Below are positions 1-5,278 of a DNA stretch of 7,751 bases, in pieces. The notes beneath the pieces are model-generated. The model searched no databases, was not told where the DNA came from, and worked only from the letters and a program-made list of their open reading frames with translations. Source of the stretch: Euryarchaeota archaeon UBA19 (lineage in GTDB: Archaea; Thermoplasmatota; Poseidoniia; Poseidoniales; Thalassarchaeaceae). The stretch covers positions 1 to 7,751 of the forward strand of contig DAPQ01000003.1 of assembly GCA_002502175.1 (NCBI GenBank). The letters are read 5' to 3'. Each line of letters opens with the position of its first letter. The first letter of the stretch is position 1. Both the position numbers and the translations under genes were made by a program.

Positions 1-806
1 AGGCGAGTGCTGGTCGTTTCATCTTCAACAGGCCATCCTCTTCTGACAGCAATTCGAAGGAACAATTCCTCCTCCTGCTCAGACCACCTTCCACCGTGAC
101 TGTTGAGAATTGTTCCAATCATACGTTCGATATCTCTAATCATGCCCGCGAGACTTTGCAAGGTTGAATCATCACCTTTTCCGTCAGTCTTTGAAAGCAA
201 ATCTGCAGCATCTTCCATTTGATGTTGAGAAAGAGGTTGTAAGAAATCAATAGGATTTTCAGGGACTTCAATTACAATTACTTCGTCTTCAGGTTCAGGC
301 TCTTCTCTTGTTTTCACCGTTGTAGATTGGACATCTGGTAAGCCATTTCTTCTCAGTGAGCGTTTGATTAGCCCCCATCCACGACCTTGGCTTGTAAGAA
401 CTCCAGCAACTCTTCCCATCAGGACAGTTCTGGTTCCTGTTAATTGCAATTCTAACTTTTGACACAAGGAGTGTAGTTTGTCACGCTCCATTTCAGCGAG
501 GTTCTCTACCGTCAGCCTTCTTGAGTCGTGGTTTAGATGAAGCCAGAGTCTTTGTCTCCTTTCTTTGTGTGAGCCGGATGATTTGATTCCAAAGATCTTC
601 AAAGTATCACCTAACTCTTGGTGTGACATCGCCTGAATGCCTTCCCAACTTAGATCATAATCGCCCATTACTTGATTTCTGATTAGGCGAGCCCGAAGGA
701 CTTCAACCGAGCCATTTTTTCGGAATCCAGCGGCTTCTGCTCTCTCTCGTAATTCCATTAATCGGGCTCGATATAACTGGTCGAGTAATACTCGATCAAC
801 CGACAT
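1..806 (-). CDS. SAP-motif protein, C-terminus cut off by the window edge
   Basis: An open frame of 268 codons with no internal stop runs off the left edge, so the C-terminus is missing. Helix-extension-helix segments typical of SAP nucleic-acid-binding motifs appear at residues 15-42 (LMELRERAEAAGF then EVLRARLI), 59-91 (MSHQELGDTLKIFGIKSSG then RRQRLWLHL) and, more weakly, 105-140. Then come an acidic linker (about 170-190, EEPEPEDEVIVIE), helical stretches, and a Trp/Glu-rich segment near residue 245 (GRWSEQEEELFLR). SAP motifs usually bind DNA or RNA, so a nucleic-acid role is inferred; no enzymatic domain is visible. Two ATGs are adjacent, at 809 and 806. I chose 806 because GGTG lies 6 nt before it, the same register as in neighbouring genes. 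It lies 101 nt downstream of the HMBS-like gene on the same strand and may be co-transcribed with it. Confidence 0.7.
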   Translation of the reverse strand, partial: MSVDRVLLDQLYRARLMELRERAEAAGFRKNGSVEVLRARLIRNQVMGDYDLSWEGIQAMSHQELGDTLKIFGIKSSGSHKERRQRLWLHLNHDSRRLTVENLAEMERDKLHSLCQKLELQLTGTRTVLMGRVAGVLTSQGRGWGLIKRSLRRNGLPDVQSTTVKTREEPEPEDEVIVIEVPENPIDFLQPLSQHQMEDAADLLSKTDGKGDDSTLQSLAGMIRDIERMIGTILNSHGGRWSEQEEELFLRIAVRRGWPVEDETTSTR

Positions 807-810
807 CATG

Positions 811-851
811 ACCACCGATAAGACCCAAGCGAACTCTTCGCCGTCTTATCG
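811..851 (-). promoter_or_regulatory. Leader hairpin abutting the SAP gene's ribosome-binding site
   Basis: Arms CGATAAGAC (816-824) and GTCTTATCG (843-851) are perfect 9-bp complements. Nested inside is a second perfect stem, GCGAA (829-833) with TTCGC (837-841), closed by a 3-nt loop; a 4:1 internal loop separates the two stems. On the minus strand the outer arm ends one base into GGTGGT, the Shine-Dalgarno-like sequence before ATG 806. This 14-bp hairpin could control ribosome access, terminate or process the upstream HMBS-like transcript, or be a palindromic protein-binding site. The pairing is directly seen; the function is inferred. The rest of the 807-907 gap shows only a doubled GAGGGTT (878-884, 887-893). 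Confidence 0.55.
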
Positions 852-907
852 CTTACCCATTCTTTGGACTGTTGAATGAGGGTTTTGAGGGTTGAGAGAA
901 ATTGCCG

Positions 908-1987
908 TCACTTCTCTAAATCAATCCAAGGGTCCTTTGCTGGTAGTATCCCTTGACGACTTCTTTGTTCAGGTATTGGGCTGCTAGCGGTAGTCAACAT
1001 TCGCTCCCAGTCTTTTGCCAATGCAATTACCGAATTCTCGAGATTGGAGAGAGGAACCAATCTCTCTACAGAAACGGTTTGCATACCATTGTCTGAGAGG
1101 AATTCCATGCGTATTTCGACATGAACTTCAGTGGTCTCAGTTTCCCCCTCCGGGTCGTGAAATACGGTTTCCATTGTCAGATCAAAGAATTCCTCTGCCT
1201 GTCGCATAATCGCTCCGACTTGCCTATGTCGAACCAGAATTGCTATTCTATCGAGTTCGCTCTCAGATAATCCTCCAATGAGATTATCCTGAGTCCACCA
1301 TACAGTCTCTCCTTCTAATTCTGATATTTGCTGAATCAGTTTTCTCGGAAATCCACTGCGTCCGATTAGAACAACAAGATCGGCATAAGGTACAGGCAGA
1401 TACCTATCCCCTTCCCTCTCTTCTGGGTCTATGCCCAGAACAGTTCTCCTGCTTGAGCAGTGAATTGAGTTGAATACTTCACGGGAGGTGACGAATCCGT
1501 CAATATCTCCGTTACGTCGCAGTTTTTCCATCCAGCGAGCAATTTCATCTTCTGAATCAGGCCTATCTTTTATTCCATGAATTGAAGCATAAGCCTCGCT
1601 GGAGAGTAAGCGCAATCCTCGACGAGCCCGCTTTAGCTGCCGTCGAATGATTTTATCATCACAGAGAATTATCGCACCTTTAGGCTGATACCAAATACGA
1701 TTTTCACTAACTAAAAACCTAGCCGGTCTTCTCGGAGTTCTAGCACCTAATACCTGACATCCAGCTTCCAACAATTTGATTTGTTTGCCATGGATTAAAC
1801 GAGCAGGCATAGCAAGCAGGTCTAATTCTCCTTCTTTCAGGCTCTCAATAGCCTCTTCTAGAGTATTCACCGGACTGATTTCTAAATCTAAATCTCCGGC
1901 TTCTTCTGAGGACAAAAAATCCTCTAAATTTCTGGAAGATAGACAATGTGGATGGTCCAGTGATGCGACTTTTACTCGGTCCTTCAC
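908..1987 (-). CDS. Divergent hydroxymethylbilane synthase (porphobilinogen deaminase) homologue, probably catalytically altered
   Basis: A 359-residue protein that can be followed by eye along all three HMBS domains. Domain 1: residues 5-65, with the LEEAIESLKEGELDLL segment matching the family's ELE-ALL-DIAVHS strand. The stretch LGARTPRRPARFLVS (80-94) matches the family's PREDPRDALVS. GAII then IIRRQ (104-117) matches the GTSSLRRQ loop. DIDGFV (161-166) matches the EYDAIVLA segment, and RYLPVPYADLVVLIG (195-209) matches LPAPGQGALAIE. Domain 3 is recognisable near residues 290-350. The catalytic Asp position (SMKD) reads AMPAR-L, the SS of TSSLRR is gone, and no Cys occurs in domain 3, so the dipyrromethane cofactor could not attach in the usual way. 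GTG 1987 is preferred over ATG 2068 because GAGGTGG (1993-1999) sits 5 nt before it and the fold starts at once. It may be a pseudoenzyme or a PBP-II-fold ligand binder. Family assignment fairly sure, activity doubtful. Confidence 0.7.
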   Translation of the reverse strand: MKDRVKVASLDHPHCLSSRNLEDFLSSEEAGDLDLEISPVNTLEEAIESLKEGELDLLAMPARLIHGKQIKLLEAGCQVLGARTPRRPARFLVSENRIWYQPKGAIILCDDKIIRRQLKRARRGLRLLSSEAYASIHGIKDRPDSEDEIARWMEKLRRNGDIDGFVTSREVFNSIHCSSRRTVLGIDPEEREGDRYLPVPYADLVVLIGRSGFPRKLIQQISELEGETVWWTQDNLIGGLSESELDRIAILVRHRQVGAIMRQAEEFFDLTMETVFHDPEGETETTEVHVEIRMEFLSDNGMQTVSVERLVPLSNLENSVIALAKDWERMLTTASSPIPEQRSRQGILPAKDPWIDLEK

Positions 1988-1992
1988 AGCGT

Positions 1993-1999
1993 CCACCTC
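1993..1999 (-). promoter_or_regulatory. Ribosome-binding site fixing the start of the HMBS-like gene
   Basis: On the minus strand GAGGTGG is followed by ACGCT and then GTG at 1987. GGTG stands 6 nt before the start, the same register as GGTGAT before the geranylgeranyl reductase ATG. This argues for the GTG start over the upstream in-frame ATG at 2068, whose 27 extra residues would be encoded by the GC-rich promoter region. Confidence 0.6.
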
Positions 2000-2063
2000 G
2001 AGGGGGGAGCACGCAACGTGCCCGTCTGCGCGGCCACACACCCGTTGATATAGGCACCCCCTC
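2000..2063. other. GC-rich element with nested inverted repeats between divergent genes
   Basis: By count, 44 of 64 bases are G or C, clearly richer than the flanking genes. GAGGGGG (2000-2006) pairs perfectly with CCCCCTC (2057-2063). Inside, GCACG (2009-2013) and CGTGC (2017-2021) form a 3-nt-loop hairpin. Alternatively GTGCC (2018-2022) can pair with GGCAC (2053-2057), which excludes the hairpin. The outer arm directly abuts the minus-strand ribosome-binding site. The element may be an operator pair around the shared TATA box, a structured leader, or a small RNA. It lacks a GGTTCRA T-loop, so it is not a tRNA. Function unknown. Confidence 0.4.
2046..2053. promoter_or_regulatory. Shared TATA-like box for the divergent HMBS-like and lipid genes
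   Basis: TGATATAG reads as CTATATCA on the other strand, so it can serve both directions. Its centre is about 27 nt before ATG 2077, the archaeal TATA-to-start distance for a leaderless mRNA. In the other direction transcription would begin near 2022, giving a leader of about 35 nt that starts with the GCACG/CGTGC hairpin and carries the GAGGTGG site. The box and spacing are seen; promoter activity is inferred. Confidence 0.45.
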
Positions 2064-2076
2064 ACCATTGGATTGG

Positions 2077-3057
2077 ATGGTATCCCTCAGCAACCGTCAA
2101 ATGAGTCTGGAAGGACTTAGAGACCAAGTTGAAGAGGCATTGGAAAATTTCGTTCAAGATAGAATGACCAAGAATGATGCTCCGGCTATGAGTTTGGCTC
2201 GTGACTTGCTACTTTCAGGAGGTAAAAGATACCGCCCAATCGTTGCCTTGCTAGCCTATCAAGCGGCAGGTGGCAAGGACTTAGACTCCGTTATGGATTT
2301 GGCTTTAGCCAGTGAATTGATACATACAGCGACCCTAATTCACGACGATATCAACGACCAAGCAAAGACCCGCCGTGGGCTTCCAACTCTACATTCAGCA
2401 CATAGCCAATCTCATGGGATAATTGCTGGAGATTATCTGTTTGTACTCGGATTCGGACTTGGCGGTAAATTCGATGCTCGAATTGTCGACAGAATGGCCG
2501 AGACTTCCGCCAATATCGCCGCCGGTGAATTATTGCAAATCAAGCACATAGCAGACTTAGCTACAACTCCTGAAGACTACTATGCAATCATCGATGGAAA
2601 AACCGCTGGCCCATTCGCAAGCGCCTGCTCATGTGCAGCGATGCAAGCAGACGCTGAGCAGACAATTGTAGACACCCTCGATGATTTTGGATGGGAAGTC
2701 GGTCGAGCCTTCCAATTGGTCGATGATTTACTTGATTTGACCGGAGATCCATCAATGGGTAAGCCAAGAGGTACCGATGTTCACGAAGGAAAGATGACCC
2801 TACCAATCATCCATGCCCTAACTATGCTGCATGGGGTAGAGCGAGAACAACTTGCAGATGTCTTACAAAACTTCAGCGATGACAGATGGGGGGAACTAAC
2901 AGAATTGCTTGAGAGCGCTGGCTCATTTGAATACGCCAAGCAATTGATTCAGAATCATATTGATCGGGCTCAAGAAAGCCTCGAATCCTTACCAGATTCG
3001 GATGCTAAATCATTGATGATAGAGATTGCAAAACTTTCTCGCGGGCGACGTACCTGA
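2077..3057 (+). CDS. Polyprenyl (probably geranylgeranyl) diphosphate synthase
   Basis: A trans-isoprenyl diphosphate synthase of 326 residues, the usual family length. It condenses isopentenyl diphosphate units onto an allylic diphosphate to make the chains of archaeal ether lipids. Visible motifs in order: GGKRYRP (48-54, IPP binding); the first Asp-rich motif DDIND (90-94) followed by RRGLPTLH (99-106); GDYLF (118-122); KT (175-176); the second Asp-rich motif LVDDLLDLTGD (214-224); and GKMTLP (238-243). The residues 5 and 4 before the first Asp motif are Ala85 and Thr86, both small, which fits a C20 or longer product rather than farnesyl diphosphate; HTATLIHDD also resembles long-chain quinone-type synthases. 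ATG 2077 fits a leaderless start from the 2046-2053 TATA box. ATG 2101 is an alternative, and starts further upstream would run through the promoter. It lies 33 nt before the reductase, so the two are likely an operon. Confidence 0.9.
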   Translation: MVSLSNRQMSLEGLRDQVEEALENFVQDRMTKNDAPAMSLARDLLLSGGKRYRPIVALLAYQAAGGKDLDSVMDLALASELIHTATLIHDDINDQAKTRRGLPTLHSAHSQSHGIIAGDYLFVLGFGLGGKFDARIVDRMAETSANIAAGELLQIKHIADLATTPEDYYAIIDGKTAGPFASACSCAAMQADAEQTIVDTLDDFGWEVGRAFQLVDDLLDLTGDPSMGKPRGTDVHEGKMTLPIIHALTMLHGVEREQLADVLQNFSDDRWGELTELLESAGSFEYAKQLIQNHIDRAQESLESLPDSDAKSLMIEIAKLSRGRRT

Positions 3058-3080
3058 GGTGGCCAAACAACGCACTGAGC

Positions 3081-3086
3081 GGTGAT
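3081..3086 (+). promoter_or_regulatory. GGTGAT ribosome-binding site of the reductase
   Basis: GGTGAT is an exact match to the distal part of the archaeal anti-Shine-Dalgarno complement and lies 4 nt before ATG 3091. It overlaps the alternative in-frame GTG at 3082, which is therefore unlikely to be the start. An internal ribosome-binding site without its own obvious TATA box supports translation from a shared transcript with the upstream synthase. Confidence 0.65.
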
Positions 3087-3090
3087 TTTC

Positions 3091-4191
3091 ATGGTCGAAA
3101 GAACTGATTGGGATGTTATCGTAATTGGAGGAGGTCCTGCTGGTTCTACCGTTGCTCGTTATGTCGCAGAGGGTGGAAAGGACGTCTTAGTCATCGATGG
3201 TAGAGAGTCCATAGGTAGCCCACTTCAATGTGGAGAATTAGTTCCCAGTAACGAGGAGATGAAGCGACTGTGTCCAGACGTTCCAGAGGTTGATGATCTA
3301 CTACAAACACCTGAACACGCAATCTCGATGAGAACTTCACAGATGCATTTGGTGCCACCATCAGGAAGACCACTTCGCTATCCCTTCGAGGGCCTAATGC
3401 TCGATAGAGTAGCTCACGATGAGTGGTTGGTGGATTTAGCGAAATCCAAAGGTGCAAATTACCTAACTGGCGCAAGAGTCGATTCAGTTAATGGAGAAAC
3501 TGTTTGCCTAAGGGATGGAAGAGAATTTACTGCTAGAATTATTGTCGGCGCAGGTGGCCATAATGACCCACTGCGCCGCAGCCATTGGAATGAATCGAGC
3601 CTAAAAATTCCAATAAAATTCGTTCTGATGGATGGCGATTTTGGCGATGCTGTAGAACTCCATTTTGGCTCGATGGCACCTGGAGGTTATGCCTGGATGT
3701 TCCCCAAACAAGGTGGAGCAAATATTGGCGTTGGAATTCAAAATAAATTTGCCAAAGGGCGCTCATTGAATCTGTTTGCAGATGAGTTCATCCAAAGATA
3801 CGGTGACACGGTAACTTTCGCAGGAGCAGGTTCTCTACCGATGTCGGGGACGATTGATTGCTTCGTCAAAGAAAACCATCTTCTTGTCGGAGATGCGGCT
3901 GGTATGGTTCTACCATCAAATGGCGCAGGCATTACGATTGCCATGGTAGGAGGAAGAATTGCGGGTCAACAAATTGTTTCACATCTAGAAAATGGAACAC
4001 CCCTAGATGAATACGAAAAAGAATGGAAGAGACAAATGGGTTCAGTGATGCGAAATTCGAAATTATCATTCAAAGTTGGTAGTTGGATTATGAGACTTCC
4101 AGATTGGATTCTAAATCTTGCATTTAATCCGCTTACGAAACCCTTTGTTTGGCGCTTTGTGACCTGTCGGAAACCATTCATTATTTTCTGA
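3091..4191 (+). CDS. Geranylgeranyl reductase family FAD flavoprotein
   Basis: A 366-residue flavoprotein expected to reduce the double bonds of geranylgeranyl chains in archaeal phospholipids, using FAD and an external electron donor at the membrane. Motifs: the Rossmann dinucleotide loop IGGGPAGST (12-20); LQCGE with Cys47, the conserved CGE position of archaeal geranylgeranyl reductases; R106 after the YPFEGLMLDR segment; the family signature YAWMFP (200-205) followed by GGANIGVG (208-215); and the second FAD motif VGDAAG (266-271) followed by PSNGAGI. The C-terminal 60 residues are basic and hydrophobic (SWIMRLPDWILNLAF), consistent with membrane association. The start at ATG 3091 follows GGTGAT. 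Gene order directly after the polyprenyl synthase supports lipid biosynthesis. Other members act on menaquinone chains or chlorophyll precursors, so the exact substrate is inferred. Confidence 0.9.
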   Translation: MVERTDWDVIVIGGGPAGSTVARYVAEGGKDVLVIDGRESIGSPLQCGELVPSNEEMKRLCPDVPEVDDLLQTPEHAISMRTSQMHLVPPSGRPLRYPFEGLMLDRVAHDEWLVDLAKSKGANYLTGARVDSVNGETVCLRDGREFTARIIVGAGGHNDPLRRSHWNESSLKIPIKFVLMDGDFGDAVELHFGSMAPGGYAWMFPKQGGANIGVGIQNKFAKGRSLNLFADEFIQRYGDTVTFAGAGSLPMSGTIDCFVKENHLLVGDAAGMVLPSNGAGITIAMVGGRIAGQQIVSHLENGTPLDEYEKEWKRQMGSVMRNSKLSFKVGSWIMRLPDWILNLAFNPLTKPFVWRFVTCRKPFIIF

Positions 4192-4236
4192 ATTGATTGA
4201 TTTCAAACCTGGGTAATTCACGGCTTGAAGACACGA

Positions 4237-4267
4237 GTATATATGCGGTGAATGAAAGAATATACAT
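4237..4267 (+). promoter_or_regulatory. Tandem TATA-like boxes before the small membrane-protein cluster
   Basis: GTATATAT (4237-4244) and AATATACAT (4259-4267) lie in the gap after the reductase. Using the usual archaeal spacing, transcription would start near 4267 or 4290, leaving a leader of about 33 or 10 nt before ATG 4300. The rest of the 4192-4299 gap contains a T-rich stretch just after the reductase stop, which could act as an archaeal-type terminator, and nothing else that I recognise. Confidence 0.4.
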
Positions 4268-4299
4268 TTCTTGATAACCCACACCTCGATAGCAATGGT

Positions 4300-4389
4300 A
4301 TGACAACAAGAACTGTACTTGTGGTGTTGATTGCTAGCTATGCCTCCTTTGCGGTTACCGCAATGACAATCACACCACTTCTGAGCTAA
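4300..4389 (+). CDS. Tiny predicted membrane peptide (29 aa), apparent paralogue of the next gene
   Basis: The peptide is almost one single hydrophobic helix (residues 5-22, with a basic Arg4 before it). Aligned without gaps from residue 1, it matches the next small protein at 8 of the first 23 positions (Met1, Thr5, Leu10, Tyr14, Ser16, Phe17, Val19, Met22), and most other positions are conservative. That match, rather than a ribosome-binding site, supports the start at 4300. An in-frame ATG at 4252 would add 16 polar residues but sits directly against GGTGA with no spacing and too close to the first TATA box. It may be a real micro-protein or a decayed shortened copy that has lost the second helix. 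Function unknown. Confidence 0.4.
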   Translation: MTTRTVLVVLIASYASFAVTAMTITPLLS

Positions 4390-4402
4390 GCCCGAAGATC
4401 CC

Positions 4403-4410
4403 AAGGTGGT
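4403..4410 (+). promoter_or_regulatory. Ribosome-binding site AAGGTGGT
   Basis: AAGGTGGT stands 7 nt before ATG 4418. It contains the in-frame GTG at 4406, which would otherwise be the longest start, so ATG 4418 is the better choice for the downstream 63-residue protein. Confidence 0.5.
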
Positions 4411-4417
4411 AACAAAG

Positions 4418-4609
4418 ATGGTTTTCAAAACACTATTCGCGATGTTGGTTTCTGGATACGTTTCATTCGGAGTTTCGATGATGGCAACTGGAGGCTTTCC
4501 TCAATCAGATTTATTGACAATAACACTGTCCTTCTCAGTAGTGTTTCTGATGAGCTTCTCAATGATGTCGATTGCCTTAGCACCCAAGTCGAAGAGACTG
4601 TTCGCTTAG
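4418..4609 (+). CDS. Small two-helix membrane protein (63 aa), unknown function
   Basis: I do not recognise a family. The protein has two hydrophobic segments (about residues 5-23 and 32-54) joined by a short loop, GGFPQSD, and ends in a basic tail PKSKRLF, which suggests a helical hairpin with its C-terminus inside the cell. Serine and methionine are frequent in the second helix (FLMSFSMMSIAL). The first helix resembles the 29-residue peptide encoded 28 nt upstream, pointing to an old tandem duplication. The start follows AAGGTGGT. A third small membrane-protein frame lies 37 nt downstream. It could be a subunit of, or accessory to, a larger membrane complex, but nothing in the window identifies one. 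Confidence 0.55.
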   Translation: MVFKTLFAMLVSGYVSFGVSMMATGGFPQSDLLTITLSFSVVFLMSFSMMSIALAPKSKRLFA

Positions 4610-4646
4610 AGGAAAATCCATTAGGAACGGTGCATTGACCGAACTT

Positions 4647-4811
4647 ATGAAGCCAATTGGTCAAATCGAAGAAGACCTTGCTGACAAGACTGAACCTATA
4701 CTCGGATTCAGACCCTCTTCAAAGATTAAGAGAGGACCTATTGGAATAATTATAAGCATAATTTGTGTAGCAATTGTATTGTTAGAATTGAATCGTTCAG
4801 GCGTAATTTAG
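4647..4811 (+). CDS. Small tail-anchored-like protein (54 aa), unknown function
   Basis: The N-terminal half is polar and acidic (residues 6-16, QIEEDLADKTE), followed by a basic stretch (KIKR, 26-29). A hydrophobic helix (about 31-46, GPIGIIISIICVAIVL) follows, with a short tail NRSGVI. Basic residues before the helix predict a cytoplasmic N-terminus and a single C-terminal membrane anchor. No ribosome-binding site is evident. The frame is open further upstream without another ATG, and TTG 4635 is a possible alternative start. It closes the group of three tiny membrane genes and stops 30 nt before the RidA-like gene. No family is recognised, and it could be a chance frame, though the charge and helix pattern argues for a real protein. 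Confidence 0.45.
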   Translation: MKPIGQIEEDLADKTEPILGFRPSSKIKRGPIGIIISIICVAIVLLELNRSGVI

Positions 4812-4816
4812 AGTTG

Positions 4817-4822
4817 CTATAA
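4817..4822 (+). promoter_or_regulatory. TATA-like box of the RidA-family gene
   Basis: CTATAA is centred about 22-23 nt before ATG 4842. This fits a leaderless or very short-leader transcript; no strong ribosome-binding site is present before the ATG. Confidence 0.4.
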
Positions 4823-4841
4823 GTTGTCAGGCGGTTAATCA

Positions 4842-5240
4842 ATGAGCGAGAGAATCAACATTTCTTCAGGCGCGCCATGGGAACCTATTGCTGGATATTG
4901 CCGTGCAGTCAGAGTCGGCCAATTCATAGAGGTAGCCGGAACTACTGCTGTGGATGCGGAGGGAAATTTCTTTGGAGAAGGGGATGCAGGCGCTCAAACC
5001 CAGTATGTCCTTGAGAAAATCCAGCATGCTATAGAAGAGGCAGGCGGCACCATGTCGGATGTTGTCCGCACTCGGATTTATGTTACCGACAAAGAGGACA
5101 TGATGGAGGTTGCAAAGGTGCACGGGAAATTCTTCGGTGAAATATTACCAGTCTCTACTGGCGTAGAGATTAGCGCCCTGGTAGATGATAGGCTACTAGT
5201 GGAAATCGAGGCAAGCGCGATAATTAGCTCGAATTCCTGA
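4842..5240 (+). CDS. RidA/YjgF/UK114-family protein lacking the canonical Arg
   Basis: A 132-residue protein with the full RidA (YjgF/YER057c/UK114) pattern, a family of trimeric cytosolic proteins many of which hydrolyse reactive enamine/imine intermediates from PLP enzymes. Seen in order: SSGAPWEPIAGYCRAVRVG (8-26), FIEVAGTTAVD (28-38), the helix QTQYVLEKIQHAIEEAGGT ending near 68, then VVRTRIYVTD, and finally VEISALV and LLVEIEASAI. In the archetype, Arg105 in a PAR-S/T-CVEV motif binds the carboxylate of the substrate; here the corresponding stretch is PVSTGVEI with Ser105. Rid subfamilies without this Arg are known and generally lack the classic deaminase activity. Family membership is very likely, the biochemical role unclear. 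It has its own TATA-like box and appears monocistronic. Confidence 0.88.
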   Translation: MSERINISSGAPWEPIAGYCRAVRVGQFIEVAGTTAVDAEGNFFGEGDAGAQTQYVLEKIQHAIEEAGGTMSDVVRTRIYVTDKEDMMEVAKVHGKFFGEILPVSTGVEISALVDDRLLVEIEASAIISSNS

Positions 5241-5278
5241 GAAATGAGTCTTCTCTACTGACACTTCCGTACGAAAGA

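Noticed and set aside
1015..1209. Plus-strand open frame inside the HMBS-like gene
   Set aside because: It lies fully inside a well-supported minus-strand gene and has no recognisable motif or start signal. The frames at 1776-2048 and 1845-2093 are shadows for the same reason.
2000..2067. Possible tRNA: 7-bp acceptor-like stem followed by ACCA
   Set aside because: The span is only 64 nt before the tail, there is no T-loop consensus GGTTCRA, no D-loop GG pair, and the internal hairpin has a 3-nt loop. It fits neither strand's cloverleaf.
1948..2076. N-terminal extension of the polyprenyl synthase (43 residues upstream of ATG 2077)
   Set aside because: The extension overlaps the start of the divergent HMBS-like gene and the TATA box, is proline/arginine-rich with no homology to the family, and the synthase is already full length from 2077.
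3059..3085. Eight-codon frame between synthase and reductase (GTG to TGA)
   Set aside because: No ribosome-binding site precedes it, and it is too short to distinguish from chance; its stop merely overlaps the GGTGAT site.
4111..4428. Minus-strand 105-codon frame after the reductase
   Set aside because: It overlaps the reductase C-terminus and two small plus-strand genes, its composition is Cys/His/Ser-scattered without a pattern, and no promoter or ribosome-binding site precedes it.
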